Shown piece after piece: positions 1 to 10,001 of a DNA stretch of 64,000 nucleotides. The DNA lies in contig CAVBBL010000004.1 in the NCBI GenBank assembly GCA_963593905.1, forward strand, positions 62,001-126,000, read 5' to 3'. Below the pieces are notes generated by a model. The model had not been told where the DNA came from, made no database searches, and worked only from the letters and a program-made list of their open reading frames with translations. How positions within the stretch are numbered: position 1 is the stretch's first letter; each line of letters begins with the position of its first letter. The position numbers were made by a program, and so were the translations under genes. This DNA comes from CAG-791 sp963593905. GTDB taxonomy: Bacteria; Bacillota; Clostridia; Lachnospirales; Lachnospiraceae.

Positions 1-1653
1 CCTTCTCTGCAGGCGTATCTGGTTCTGTATTTTTCCAAAATCCTTATGGCGATGCTTTCCTTTACATTGCTGGCAAGGGAGCTGTTCGGAACCGGCGCCG
101 GCGCCGGGAGGCTTCCCGCCCTCAGGAAGGATGAGCAGGCGTTGGCAGTGTTGGCAGGATTTGCCTATGGAATTCTGAATCTTTTTCCGGCCTTCGGGAT
201 GTGCTTTGCATCTATCCCTCTGATCATCTGGCTTTTTATCAGGCTGTACAGGGCAAAGACCGGGAAGGAGAGAAATCTCTGCGCACTGGGGATTTTTGTC
301 TATCCCTTCTTCTCCTATTTTTCTTATTTTGGATTATTCCTGTGCTGCTATGTTCTGGTGGCGGTGATCTGGATCTCCCTGCGGGATAAGCGCCTTGCCG
401 GGAGACTTCTTGCCGGACTGATATTGCTGAGCCTTGGCTATGTGTGCTTTGAGTACAGGCTCTTTAGTCAGATGCTTCTGTCCGATACGGTTTCCATCCG
501 GGAGAGTTTTGTGGCTGGTAATCTTACAGGAAGTGAGATTCTGGCAGAAATCTGGGATGTATGGAAAAACGGCATGATGCACGCAGAGGATGTGCATCAA
601 AAATTGGTGCTGCCGGTTTGTGCGCTTTATTTTGTACTGCAGAATGCCTGGTATCTGGTGCGCAGACAGGGAAAGAGAAATTTCCATGACCTTTACAATC
701 TGGTCATGCTGCTCCTTTTATTTAACAGTGTCGTCTACGGACTCTACAATCTGGAGCCTTTCCGTGGACTGATCGAGACGATTCTGCCGCCCCTGAAGGG
801 ATGGCAGTTTAACAGAACCGTCTTTTTTAATCCCTTCCTGTGGTATGCTGCTTTCCTGATGGTTTGCCTGCGGCTGCTTCGCTTGCGGCAGAGGAGAACG
901 GGAAAGGGACTGGGAAAGGAAACAGGATGCAGCCTGTCGGCAAGAATATGGCATCTTGTGCCGAATTTTCTGGTACTGGGAGCTATTGCAGTGATCCTTC
1001 TTTCGCCTACCCGCTATAATGATCTCTACAGTACAGCCCATGCAAAAGCAGCAGAGCTGCTGCGCGGACAAAAGACAGACAGCCTTTCCTACGGAGAATT
1101 CTATTCCACGGCGTTGTTTGATGAGATCAAGGAGGATCTGGATTACCAGGCAGGAGATTTTGCAGCCTCCTCTGATGAGAAGACCATCCACCTGTCGGCA
1201 GCGGCCGGCGAGGAGGATGGAAATCTGACAGATTCTGCCGGCGCCCAGTGGGCAGTGGCTTACGGTCTGCATCCTGCGGTGCTGGAATATAATGGAATTG
1301 CGACATTGGACGGCTATCTGGGCTTCTATGCACAGAGCTATAAGGAAGCCTTCCGGGAAGTGATTGCACCGGCGCTTAAGGCGCGGGAGGCTACCCGCAT
1401 TTATTATGATGAGTGGGGAGCAAGGTGCTATCTCTATTCCGGGCAGGAGGATACCATCGTGCAGGCGGTTCGCAATTATCAGCCTCAGAGTCAGGAGCTG
1501 ACAGCAGATACCAAGGCGCTTCGCAGCCTGGGGTGCCGTTATATTTTTTCCAGGATATGTCTTTCCAATGCAGAGGAAAAGGATCTGACCCTGCGGGGAA
1601 CTTATACAGAGGAATCGTCTCCTTATACGATTTATGTGTATGAGGTTGACTGA
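1..1653 (+). CDS. Polytopic membrane protein, 5' end outside window (possibly DUF6044/YkoS-like)
   Basis: The frame is open from base 1, so the true start lies upstream; the first internal ATG is at 46. About 300 N-terminal residues form many hydrophobic segments, interrupted by basic loops. The last 210 or so residues are soluble and probably extracytoplasmic. Length and layout resemble the large YkoS/DUF6044-type membrane proteins of Firmicutes, but I identify no catalytic motif. It precedes a radical SAM enzyme and other surface-glycan genes by less than 70 bp, so a role in glycan or lipid-linked sugar handling is a guess from context. I am confident it is coding and not confident of the family. 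Confidence 0.75.
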   Translation, partial: PSLQAYLVLYFSKILMAMLSFTLLARELFGTGAGAGRLPALRKDEQALAVLAGFAYGILNLFPAFGMCFASIPLIIWLFIRLYRAKTGKERNLCALGIFVYPFFSYFSYFGLFLCCYVLVAVIWISLRDKRLAGRLLAGLILLSLGYVCFEYRLFSQMLLSDTVSIRESFVAGNLTGSEILAEIWDVWKNGMMHAEDVHQKLVLPVCALYFVLQNAWYLVRRQGKRNFHDLYNLVMLLLLFNSVVYGLYNLEPFRGLIETILPPLKGWQFNRTVFFNPFLWYAAFLMVCLRLLRLRQRRTGKGLGKETGCSLSARIWHLVPNFLVLGAIAVILLSPTRYNDLYSTAHAKAAELLRGQKTDSLSYGEFYSTALFDEIKEDLDYQAGDFAASSDEKTIHLSAAAGEEDGNLTDSAGAQWAVAYGLHPAVLEYNGIATLDGYLGFYAQSYKEAFREVIAPALKAREATRIYYDEWGARCYLYSGQEDTIVQAVRNYQPQSQELTADTKALRSLGCRYIFSRICLSNAEEKDLTLRGTYTEESSPYTIYVYEVD

Positions 1654-1719
1654 AAAAAGGGCAGATGATAGTCTTAAAGGATACAAACAGATTCAGAATT
1701 GAAATGGGGAGAGAAAGTT

Positions 1720-2685
1720 ATGCCAATCAGAATGGTGAATTTCATGGGCAGATTTGGATGGGAAATGCAGAAGAAGTTTCCGAAGCTGTCTGCAGAGAGC
1801 TACCTGAAGATGCAGTTTTTGACAAGAGGAAAGTCCCAGAAGGAGTATATCGAGTACTTCCTTTCCAATCCGGAGGAAGCACCCTATCCCAATATTGTAA
1901 ACCTAGAGACCATCAACCGCTGTAATTCCAACTGCGCCTTCTGTACGGCCAATCGGTTTGCGGAAAAGCGCCCCTACAAGCGGATGGAGGATGAACTGTT
2001 CTACCGCATCATCGATCAGCTGCGGGATTGGGGATATAAGGGACATCTGACCATGTACGGCAACAATGAGCCCTGGCTGGATACCCGCATCGTGGAATTT
2101 CATAAGTATGCCAGAAAGCAGCTGCCAGACTGCTTTATCTTCATGTCCACCAACGGGCTGCTTCTTACCGTGGATAAGGTCAGAGAGATTACTCCTTACG
2201 TCAATCATCTGATCATCAATAATTACTGCGAAGACATGGTGCTTCGCCCCAATATCGTAAAGATCAAGGAATATGTGGAAAGCCATCCGGAAGAATTCAA
2301 GGATGTGGACATCCTGATCCAGATGCGCTATGTGAAGGCGGTGCTCACGAACCGGGCTGGTTCTGCCCCCAATAAGCAGGGTGCGACCAAAATCGTCAAG
2401 GAAACCTGCCTGATGCCCTATACCGATATGTGGATCACACCGGATGGACGCCTGGGCTATTGCTGCTGTGATAACTTCGAGGTGACAGAGCTGGCAAACC
2501 TGGCGGATACCAACATCAAGGATGCCTGGAATTCACCGAAATACAGAGAGCTTCGGGAAAGTGTGCGCTACGGTCGTCAGAATAATGATTTCTGCAAGCA
2601 CTGCGACTTTATCGATGCAGGACTTAGAATGGAGATCGTAGACGGTATTCTGAAGGAAAACAAACAGAAGGCAAAGCAGAAGTAA
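1720..2685 (+). CDS. Radical SAM protein with C-terminal SPASM-like cysteines
   Basis: The CxxxCxxC motif (CNSNCAFC) that binds the SAM-cleaving 4Fe-4S cluster is near residue 70. A C-terminal cysteine set (CLMPY, YCCCDN, FCKHCDF) looks like a SPASM domain holding auxiliary clusters. About 321 residues. I place the start at ATG 1720 because GGGGAGAG lies 6 bases upstream; an in-frame TTG at 1699 has no such site. The substrate cannot be read from sequence. SPASM proteins modify peptides or sugars, and the neighbours (SGNH hydrolase, FAD oxidoreductase, membrane proteins) favour a role in surface-glycan precursor modification. That role is inference. Confidence 0.85.
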   Translation: MPIRMVNFMGRFGWEMQKKFPKLSAESYLKMQFLTRGKSQKEYIEYFLSNPEEAPYPNIVNLETINRCNSNCAFCTANRFAEKRPYKRMEDELFYRIIDQLRDWGYKGHLTMYGNNEPWLDTRIVEFHKYARKQLPDCFIFMSTNGLLLTVDKVREITPYVNHLIINNYCEDMVLRPNIVKIKEYVESHPEEFKDVDILIQMRYVKAVLTNRAGSAPNKQGATKIVKETCLMPYTDMWITPDGRLGYCCCDNFEVTELANLADTNIKDAWNSPKYRELRESVRYGRQNNDFCKHCDFIDAGLRMEIVDGILKENKQKAKQK

Positions 2686-2738
2686 TATGGCTTGTCTGCG
2701 CATCTGTGCTTCTGTGTGTTCGGCAAGGAGGCAGCGTC

Positions 2739-3578
2739 GTGGTTAAAAAAAGAAAAATTCTGAAAAAAATGGGCGGGTCCCTTTTGCTGACAGTCTGTCT
2801 GTTGACAGGCGTGCTCTTGGGCAGCAGTCTGACAAAGGAAGGTGCAGCAGCGGCTGCTTCCTCCTATGACTACAAGGGCAAATCTGTGTCCATCGTGGGA
2901 GACAGTATTTCCACCTTCAGTGGCTATATCCCGGACAGCTATGCACAGAATTATCCCGCAGGAGATGTGGAGGATGTCTCCCAGACCTGGTGGATGCAGG
3001 TGATCAGTGCCAAAAAGATGACACTGCTGTCCAACGCATCCTATTCCGGTGGGCTGGTCAGCGGCAATTCTCTGGATGCTTCCGGCAAATATGCCTGCAG
3101 CTTTGCCCGCATCAATGCACTCCAGGGAGCGGACGGCAGCAGCCCGGACGTGATTCTGATCCTGAACGGAACCAACGACATGATCAATGATCGTCCTCTC
3201 GGTACTTATATCAAGGGAGCAGCACTTCCTGCAGAAGGAAAGGTCACGACCTTTGCGGATGGCTACGCTATGATGCTTACTAAGCTTCATGCCCAGTATC
3301 CGGATGCCAGGATCATCTGCATGACCTGCATTCCCGTGACAGAATGGACAGATGAGGCGAGGAAGCAGTACCATGCCAGGACCAATGACCTGGGACTTAC
3401 CATCGCCGATTACAATGCAGTGATCAAAGAGGTGGCTGCGGGATTCGGCGATCAGGTAATCGATACCTACCAGACCTTTAATGTAAGTCAGGGAAGCCGT
3501 TATACCTATGACGGTGTACACCCCAATGCAGCAGGGGCTAAAAAGATTGCATCCTATGTAAACAGTAAGCTGCGTTAG
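2739..3578 (+). CDS. Secreted SGNH/GDSL-type hydrolase
   Basis: A basic N-terminus and a hydrophobic stretch ending near AAAAAS form a signal peptide. The mature protein opens with VGDSIST, the block I motif with the nucleophilic serine. It continues with NGTNDM (block III) and ends with DGVHPN (block V Asp/His), which completes an SGNH esterase. The start is GTG 2739, 7 bases after AAGGAGG; an upstream GTG at 2706 lacks a ribosome binding site. It probably deacylates or acyl-transfers on an extracellular glycan, and the substrate is unknown. It follows the radical SAM gene by about 50 bp in the same direction, so the two are probably cotranscribed. Confidence 0.88.
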   Translation: MVKKRKILKKMGGSLLLTVCLLTGVLLGSSLTKEGAAAAASSYDYKGKSVSIVGDSISTFSGYIPDSYAQNYPAGDVEDVSQTWWMQVISAKKMTLLSNASYSGGLVSGNSLDASGKYACSFARINALQGADGSSPDVILILNGTNDMINDRPLGTYIKGAALPAEGKVTTFADGYAMMLTKLHAQYPDARIICMTCIPVTEWTDEARKQYHARTNDLGLTIADYNAVIKEVAAGFGDQVIDTYQTFNVSQGSRYTYDGVHPNAAGAKKIASYVNSKLR

Positions 3579-3625
3579 AAACAGGAGAAAACGGCAGATC
3601 AGCCATGGAAAGGACAAAATCCAGC

Positions 3626-5194
3626 ATGAAGAAAGTATTGATCATCGGCGCAGGCCCCGCAGGATTGACTGCGGCCTATGAGCTTCTCAAAAATCCGGGA
3701 GAATACGAGGTAGTGGTATTCGAGGAAAGCAGTCAGTTCGGCGGCATTTCCAGGACAGTCAATCACAACGGCAACCGCATGGACATGGGCGGTCACCGCT
3801 TTTTTTCCAAGGTGCCGGAGGTAAATGCCTGGTGGCAGGAGATGCTTCCCCTGCAGGGAGCACCCACCTGGGACGATATTGTGCTGCACCGCAGCTCTTC
3901 CCTGAAAAAGGGCGGACCGGATCCGGAAAAGGAAGACAGGGTCATGCTGCGCAGAAACCGGGTGTCCCGTATTTTCTTTAAGCGCAAATTCTTTGACTAT
4001 CCTATCTCCCTGAAATTCGAAACATTAAAAAATATGGGACTGGGCACTACCATCGTGGTGGGATTCAGCTATATTAAGAGTGCTATCTTCAAGCGTCCGG
4101 AGAATTCTCTGGAGGATTTTTATATCAACCGCTTCGGCAAGAAGCTTTACTCCATGTTCTTTGAGCGTTATACAGAGAATCTCTGGGGGCGCCATCCCAG
4201 TGAGATCTCACCGGAATGGGGCGCACAGCGGGTAAAGGGACTCTCCATTACCGCCATCCTTAAGGATATGTTCGGCAAGCTTTTCCACAAAAAGAACCGG
4301 AAGGTGGAGACATCTCTGATCGAGGAATTCAGCTATCCGAAGTTGGGCCCCGGTCAGTTGTGGGATACCACGGCAGAAGAAGTAAAGAAACTGGGAGGCA
4401 CGATCCTGATGCATGCCAGGGTGACCGGTATTCAGAAGAATGCACAGAATGTGCTGACAGGGGTTACCTATGAGCAGGACGGTGAGACGAAGACCATGGA
4501 AGGCGATTATGTGATCTCCTCCATGCCGATCAAGGATCTGGTAGCAGGCATGAATGATGTGCCTGCAGAGCCTGCAGCCATTGCGGCAGGACTTCCTTAC
4601 CGGGACTACATGACAGTGGGCGTACTGATTCCGCATCTGAATCTGGAGAATCTGACCAAGATCCCTACCATCGGCAATATCGTGCCGGATGACTGGGTCT
4701 ATGTCCATGACCGCAGCGTACAGATGGGACGCTTTCAGATCTACAACAACTGGTCGCCCTACATGATCAAGGATATTGAACATACGGTGTGGATGGGCCT
4801 GGAGTATTTCTGCAATGAGGGGGATAAGCTCTGGAGCATGGACGATGAGAGTTTTGCACACTTCGGCATCGACGAGATGGTGAAGTTGGGGCTCATTGAT
4901 AAGGCGGAGGATGTGCTGGACTATCATGTGGAGCGTGTAAAGAAAGCATATCCTGCCTACTTCGATACCTACAAGGATATGGATCAGCTCCGCAGCTATC
5001 TGGATTCCATTCCGAATCTGTTCTGCGTAGGCAGAAACGGACAGCATCGCTATAACAATATCGATCACTCCATGTGCACCTCCTTTGAGGCTGTCAAGGA
5101 TATCCGGTCCGGCAGCACAGACCGCTCCAATGTATGGAATGTCAATACAGAGCAGGAGTACCATGAAGAAGAAAAGAAAAATGAAATTGAGTAA
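3626..5194 (+). CDS. FAD-dependent NAD(P)-binding oxidoreductase (amine-oxidase/protoporphyrinogen-oxidase fold)
   Basis: The N-terminus has the Rossmann dinucleotide-binding motif GAGPAGLTAAYEL, followed by a glutamate (FEE) that would bind the FAD ribose. DMGGHRFFSK resembles the second FAD-contact region of the amine-oxidase and UDP-galactopyranose-mutase superfamily. The C-terminal FCVGRNGQHRYNNIDHS is the usual FAD-closing motif. About 522 residues. AAAGGA precedes ATG 3626; ATG 3605 is an alternative. Similar enzymes occur in polysaccharide loci, where they may oxidise or isomerise a lipid- or nucleotide-linked sugar. The exact reaction cannot be assigned. Confidence 0.8.
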   Translation: MKKVLIIGAGPAGLTAAYELLKNPGEYEVVVFEESSQFGGISRTVNHNGNRMDMGGHRFFSKVPEVNAWWQEMLPLQGAPTWDDIVLHRSSSLKKGGPDPEKEDRVMLRRNRVSRIFFKRKFFDYPISLKFETLKNMGLGTTIVVGFSYIKSAIFKRPENSLEDFYINRFGKKLYSMFFERYTENLWGRHPSEISPEWGAQRVKGLSITAILKDMFGKLFHKKNRKVETSLIEEFSYPKLGPGQLWDTTAEEVKKLGGTILMHARVTGIQKNAQNVLTGVTYEQDGETKTMEGDYVISSMPIKDLVAGMNDVPAEPAAIAAGLPYRDYMTVGVLIPHLNLENLTKIPTIGNIVPDDWVYVHDRSVQMGRFQIYNNWSPYMIKDIEHTVWMGLEYFCNEGDKLWSMDDESFAHFGIDEMVKLGLIDKAEDVLDYHVERVKKAYPAYFDTYKDMDQLRSYLDSIPNLFCVGRNGQHRYNNIDHSMCTSFEAVKDIRSGSTDRSNVWNVNTEQEYHEEEKKNEIE

Positions 5195-5317
5195 CTGACA
5201 GGACTGGGAGCGGGCGGAATGATAGTTTTCGCCCGCTTCCTGTGTTTGCTAAAGAAGCACCGTTTTCGTTTTGTGTGCGGATCGCATGCACAGAGCGGGG
5301 CGCAATCGGGAGGCAGT

Positions 5318-7158
5318 ATGTCCTTTTTGATTAAAATGATCTCATTGTTTGTGTGGATGGTGGCCGTGCCGGTATGTATGGGTTTTCTGCCCGGTGCACT
5401 GCTGCCAAGGGAAAAACGGACCATTCCGGTAATCTGCCTGGCAGGATATTGCACCACTTTTGCGCTGTTTACCCTGGTTTATCTGCCGGTATTGCTGCTG
5501 ACAGAGCAGGGGAGCTTTACGGTACTGGTGGTTCTCTTTACGATTGTCAGCCTGTTGGCGGCAGCCGGGGGGATGGTGATGTCCGGCGGCCCCGGAGGGC
5601 TGTTTGTGGAGCTGCGAAAGCCCGGCAAAGAAGAGGCCTTGTTGTGGGGAATCTTTGCCTGCCTGCTGCTCTTTCAGCTGTATATGGCCTATACCCACAG
5701 CTTCTATGACGGAGATGACTCCTTTTATGTGGTGGAATCAGTATTGGCTGATCAAAAGGACAGTATGTACCGGATTCTTCCCTATACGGGAGGGGCCACC
5801 TCTCTGGATGTGCGTCATGCTCTGGCGGGATTTCCCATGTGGATCGCTTATCTGGCCAGAATGAGCGGCACCCACGCTGCCATCGTGACCCACGCTATGC
5901 TGCCGCTGCTGCTCATTCCGCTGACAGACCTGGCCATCTTTGTGGTGGGAGAAAATCTCTTTGATCACAGCAAAAAGGAAATTTTTCCGGCATTTATGAT
6001 CTTGGTTGCATTGATACAGATTTTCGGCAATGTTTCCATCTATACGCAGGAGACCTTTCTGCTGACCCGTACCTGGCAGGGAAAATCCATTTTTGCCAAC
6101 TTTGTGGCGCCGGTGGCATTTATGCTGCTGACCTGGATCGCCCGGGCCTATCGGGACGAGACTACCAAACAGGAAAAGTACTGCCTGTGGATCTGGGTGG
6201 TCATGCTCAATCTCATGGCAGGGCTGTGTACCTCTATGTCTGTGGTGCTCTTAAGCTTTCTGCTGGTGGTGAGTGCCTTCTGGATCAGCCTGGCGGAAAA
6301 GAATTTCCGAATCCTGCGAAATACGATTTTGTCCTGTATTCCCAATGGGCTGCAGCTGCTTTTGTTTGTGTGTCTGACGAGAATCTGATAAATGAGGTTG
6401 AAATGTCTGAAATACTGCAGATTTTAATAAATTACAAGGGCTCAGGTTTTCTGCTGCTGTTATATGCGGCGGGGCTTCTCTATCTTTTGATCAGGGAGAA
6501 GGATCAGCTACGGCGGGCGTTATTTGTCTACATGCCGCTGACGGTATTGATCCTGTTCTTGCTGCCGCCTTTTTATGCCCTGTACTCTAAGGTGGAGACG
6601 GAGACGTATTATCGGCTCCTGTGGCTGCTGCCCATGGGAGTGACCATCTGCTATGCCGGGTTAAAGCTTTTTGGCAGGCATTACCGAATCGGTCTGTTGG
6701 TGATGGCGGCGCTCATCATGCTGGGCGGGAAGTATACCTATTCCAACGTCAATGTATCCAGGGCGCAGAATCGACTGCATATACCGCAGAGTGCCATCAA
6801 TGTGTGTGATGTGCTGAAAAACGCCAGCGGAGGCAAAAGTCTGAAGGCAGCCGTCTGCGGAGAATTGGCACAGTTCGTCCGCCAATACGACACGGATATT
6901 GAAATGCCCTTTGGCCGGGAGATGCTGGTGCCTCAATGGGATTACTATAATGAAGTCTATGAGGTGATGGAAAAGCCGGAGACGATCTGCGCCAAGGATC
7001 TGCTGAAGGCCACCAGAAATAACGGCTGCCGTTATATAGTTCTTTCCAGCGCTAAGGCTATTGATGAGAATCTGACAGATCTGGGACTGCATTACCTGGG
7101 CCTGATCGATGGCTATCATCTCTATGAGGATCCCCAGGTGCCGGAAAAGGATAGCTGA
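5318..7158 (+). pseudogene. Split polytopic membrane protein (DUF6077-like), frame -1 shift near 6370-6400
   Basis: A frame starting at ATG 5318 (after GGGAGG) encodes about 356 residues of membrane protein and stops at 6386-6388. The next frame continues the same kind of protein to 7158 with more membrane segments and a soluble C-terminal domain. Neither half looks complete, and the two are joined by a -1 frame change near 6370-6400. The second half could be re-initiated at ATG 6403, which follows GAGG by 5 bases and sits beside the first stop. The choices are a sequencing error, a real frameshift mutation, or a translationally coupled split protein. The overall form resembles DUF6077 proteins of glycan loci, from memory only. 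Function unknown. Confidence 0.65.
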
Positions 7159-7211
7159 CGGCGTACAGCCATTCATGCGCAGACAGATGGTTAGAAGTAT
7201 TATTGGGCTTT

Positions 7212-7279
7212 AGAGGGGGATTCGCCTGCTCGAAATTCTTCTCACGCTGTCGTAATAGATTGCGGTATAAGAGGTATTT
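7212..7279 (+). repeat. Hairpin-RBS element copy 1 (degenerate C and D)
   Basis: Degenerate copy of the element described in full at 20003-20312. A C-like hairpin (GGGATTCGCC, then CGAAATTCTTCTCACG) is followed by a decayed D hairpin, then AAGAGGTATTT and the MBOAT start codon. A and B are absent. Several stem pairs are broken, so this looks like an old copy that survives because it still supplies the ribosome binding site. Confidence 0.7.
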
Positions 7280-8785
7280 ATGAATTTTCATTCTTATGGT
7301 TTTCTCTTGCTGTTTCTGCCTGTTTGTGTGACAGGCTTCTGGCTCCTTCGCTATGGCTGCCGGCAAAAGACAGGCAAGGTCATGGCATGGTGGCTGATTC
7401 TGCTGTCCTTTGTGTTTTATGGCTGCGGCAGCGCAGCGTCGCTTCTTCCCTTTATCGTTTCTCTTCTGGTGAATTATATTCTGCTGTGGAGAATACAGAA
7501 AAAGTCCTCCAGGGTCCTGATGAGGCTGGGCGTTCTTTTTAATCTGGGAATGTTGGCGTGGTTTAAATACTATAATTTCCTGGGCGGCATTTTCGGAGCA
7601 CTTTTCGGAGAGAGCTTTGCCGCCAAAAATCTTCTGCTTCCTTTGGGTATCAGCTATCTGACCTTTCAGCAGATCGCACTGTTGGTGGATGCGGAAAGGG
7701 GAGAACTGCGTGAAAAAAAAGCAGAGCAAAGAAGGATCACACCAACAGAGTACCTTCTCTACATCACCTTTTTTCCGAAACTGCTCCTGGGACCTATCAC
7801 CCGTTACCGGGATATGGAAGGTCAATTCGCCGGTATGGAGACGAAAAAGTGGGACAGTGAGGGTTTTGTCCGAGGTGGTATGCTGCTGATCCTGGGACTT
7901 GCCAAGGAGTGTCTCCTTTCTCAGAACCTGCAGACAGTGGCGGACTTTGCTTTTTCAAACAGCGGCTCTCTTTCTTTCCTGGAGGCATTTCTGGGGACAT
8001 TTTGCTACATGCTCCAGCTCTATTTTGATTTCAGTGCCTATTGCGACATGGGGAGAGGTGTGTGTCAGATGATGGGGTTGGATCTGCCCGCCAATTTCCA
8101 TGAGCCCCTGCATTCCGTTCATATTGTGGATTTCTGGAAACGGTGGCACAGGACGTTGACCGGATTCCTGACCAGGTATGTCTATATTCCGCTGGGAGGC
8201 AGCCGCAGGGGAAAGACCAGGATGTGTCTGAACATCCTGATCATCTTTCTGTTAAGCGGTCTGTGGCACGGGGCGGCGTGGACTTACGTGCTTTGGGGAT
8301 TGCTGCAGGGAATCCTCTATATTCCGGTGAAACTGCTGACGGCAGGAGCTAAAAAGCAGATGGCAGCGCCGCTGCGGCTTCTGTGCCGGATAGGCAATCA
8401 GCTGGTGCTGGCATTGACCTTTGTGATCTTTCGGGCGGCCAATGTACAGGAAGCGGGGAATTATTATAGGAACATGCTGCAGAGTCTTTTAGGCGGTGCC
8501 GGCGCATGGAGGATAGGTACATCTTATCAAAAGCTCTTCCAGATCGATGAGCTGTGGTATATCTTCAAGGGACTGCATCTGGGCAGCTGGTCTATGGCAC
8601 CGGTTCTGTGCATGCTTCTGTTTTTGGGTATTGCCGTATATTTTGCCATGTTTTCCCGAGAGGCATCGTATATCGCAGAAAACAGGCGCCTGACGGTGCC
8701 GGGGGCAGTGATCTATGCTGTCTTGCTGGTTTGGAGTATTTTCAGCTTTGCAGGGGTGTCTACTTTTGTTTATGTGAATTTCTGA
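7280..8785 (+). CDS. MBOAT-family O-acyltransferase (AlgI/DltB-like)
   Basis: A 501-residue polytopic protein with the MBOAT signature. The catalytic histidine is in LWHGAAW (about H330), and the second conserved block DFWKRWHRTL precedes it (about H290). AlgI-type enzymes move an acyl group, usually acetyl, across the membrane onto an exported polysaccharide with the help of an SGNH partner. The next gene encodes exactly such a partner. The start codon is directly fused to a hairpin-RBS element. Probably O-acylates the glycan built by this locus; the sugar acceptor is unknown. The D-alanyl transferase DltB is a relative, but no dltA, dltC or dltD is present here. Confidence 0.9.
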   Translation: MNFHSYGFLLLFLPVCVTGFWLLRYGCRQKTGKVMAWWLILLSFVFYGCGSAASLLPFIVSLLVNYILLWRIQKKSSRVLMRLGVLFNLGMLAWFKYYNFLGGIFGALFGESFAAKNLLLPLGISYLTFQQIALLVDAERGELREKKAEQRRITPTEYLLYITFFPKLLLGPITRYRDMEGQFAGMETKKWDSEGFVRGGMLLILGLAKECLLSQNLQTVADFAFSNSGSLSFLEAFLGTFCYMLQLYFDFSAYCDMGRGVCQMMGLDLPANFHEPLHSVHIVDFWKRWHRTLTGFLTRYVYIPLGGSRRGKTRMCLNILIIFLLSGLWHGAAWTYVLWGLLQGILYIPVKLLTAGAKKQMAAPLRLLCRIGNQLVLALTFVIFRAANVQEAGNYYRNMLQSLLGGAGAWRIGTSYQKLFQIDELWYIFKGLHLGSWSMAPVLCMLLFLGIAVYFAMFSREASYIAENRRLTVPGAVIYAVLLVWSIFSFAGVSTFVYVNF

Positions 8786-8803
8786 GGAAATGCGCGGTCA
8801 GCA

Positions 8804-8851
8804 GATCACATCGGAGAATTCGCTTATGCGAAATTCCAAAAAGAGGTAAAT
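8804..8851 (+). repeat. Hairpin-RBS element copy 2 (truncated C, no D)
   Basis: Starts with the conserved GATCACATCGGAGAATTCGC arm of hairpin C and its return arm GCGAAATTCC, then goes straight to AAAGAGGTAAAT and the next start codon. The D hairpin and the distal return arm are deleted, but the ribosome binding site remains. Confidence 0.8.
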
Positions 8852-9946
8852 ATGTTCTTTTGTAAAGAATCGAAAAAGGAGAAGGCTGCTTCCGGCAGCA
8901 TGCTGCGGCGCTGCGTCATCACTTTTGCGGTGTCGGCGCTTATTCTGGTGCTTGCCGGTGCGGGACTGATCGTGTATGTGGATCCTTTTTTTCAATATCA
9001 CAGTCCCCTTCCGGGATTTCCCTATGTGGTAGACAATCAGCTCTCCCAGAATCCCGGCATGGCTAAGAATATGGAGTATGACAGTGTAATCCTTGGCTCT
9101 TCCATGACGGTGAATTTTAATACCAACTGGTTTTCGGAGCTGATGGGACTTAACACATTAAAGCTGAGTACCAGCGGCGCTTTCCCCCAGGACATTGATA
9201 ATATTGCAGGAGTGGTCTTTGACGGGAGCCATGAGGTGAAAAGAGTTTTTCTGGCCGTGGATGTCTCTACCTATACCGGCGGCGTGGAGGAGACGAAATA
9301 TCCCACACCTATGTATCTCTACGACAGAAATCCCTTCAATGATATTCGCTATGTGCTGAATAAGGATGTGCTGTTGGAGTATGTGCTGCGGCCTATGGTG
9401 AACCGGGACCCCACAGATCTGGCCACGGTCTATGCCAGCTGGTGGACACCGGAATACTACAGCGAGGAGTGGGTGCTGCGCAATTATACTCCTTCGGAGG
9501 CTGTGGAACAGGAGACAGCGGCAGATGCCTATATTGCGCCGGCAAAGGCCAATCTGGAGGCCAATATCCTGCCTTATATCGAAGAACACCCGGAGACCAC
9601 CTTCACCCTGTTCTTCCCGCCCTACAGCATTCTGTTCTGGTACGATGTACAGCAGGAAAATCATCTGGAGGCGTCTCTGGCGGAATATCAGTATCTTATA
9701 GATCGTTTTCTGGCATATGATAATGTGGAGGTTTTCTTTTTCCCGGATCAGAAGGAAATCGTGGAAGATTTGAATAATTACGCGGATTACAGCCATTACA
9801 GTCCGGAGATCAGCCGCTATATCACAGAGTGCTTTGCAGACGGCAGCGGCAGGATCACCAGTTCGGAGCAGGCGAAAGAGCATCTGGCATCCATGCGGCA
9901 GATGGCACTGAACTTTGATTACGAGAGCTTGCTGCAAAAGTATTGA
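8852..9946 (+). CDS. Membrane-anchored SGNH-like protein, probable partner of the MBOAT acyltransferase
   Basis: 364 residues with one N-terminal membrane segment (about 20-45) followed by an extracytoplasmic domain. The segment VILGSSMT fits a GDSL-type nucleophile block, and YSHYSPEISRY near the C-terminus could hold the catalytic Asp/His-like end. DltD, AlgJ and AlgX are the comparable partners in other MBOAT systems. The gene follows the MBOAT gene by 66 bp in the same direction, separated only by a hairpin-RBS element, which supports a two-protein O-acylation unit. The catalytic triad assignment is inference. Confidence 0.75.
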   Translation: MFFCKESKKEKAASGSMLRRCVITFAVSALILVLAGAGLIVYVDPFFQYHSPLPGFPYVVDNQLSQNPGMAKNMEYDSVILGSSMTVNFNTNWFSELMGLNTLKLSTSGAFPQDIDNIAGVVFDGSHEVKRVFLAVDVSTYTGGVEETKYPTPMYLYDRNPFNDIRYVLNKDVLLEYVLRPMVNRDPTDLATVYASWWTPEYYSEEWVLRNYTPSEAVEQETAADAYIAPAKANLEANILPYIEEHPETTFTLFFPPYSILFWYDVQQENHLEASLAEYQYLIDRFLAYDNVEVFFFPDQKEIVEDLNNYADYSHYSPEISRYITECFADGSGRITSSEQAKEHLASMRQMALNFDYESLLQKY

Positions 9947-10001
9947 ATGCGGAGAGATACAGAGGGAAAGAAGAAAAGCGTCACCGGACAGAAAGACAGT
10001 G

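Noticed and set aside
718..1686. 322-residue minus-strand open frame
   Set aside because: Antisense of the first membrane protein gene; composition typical of a shadow frame.
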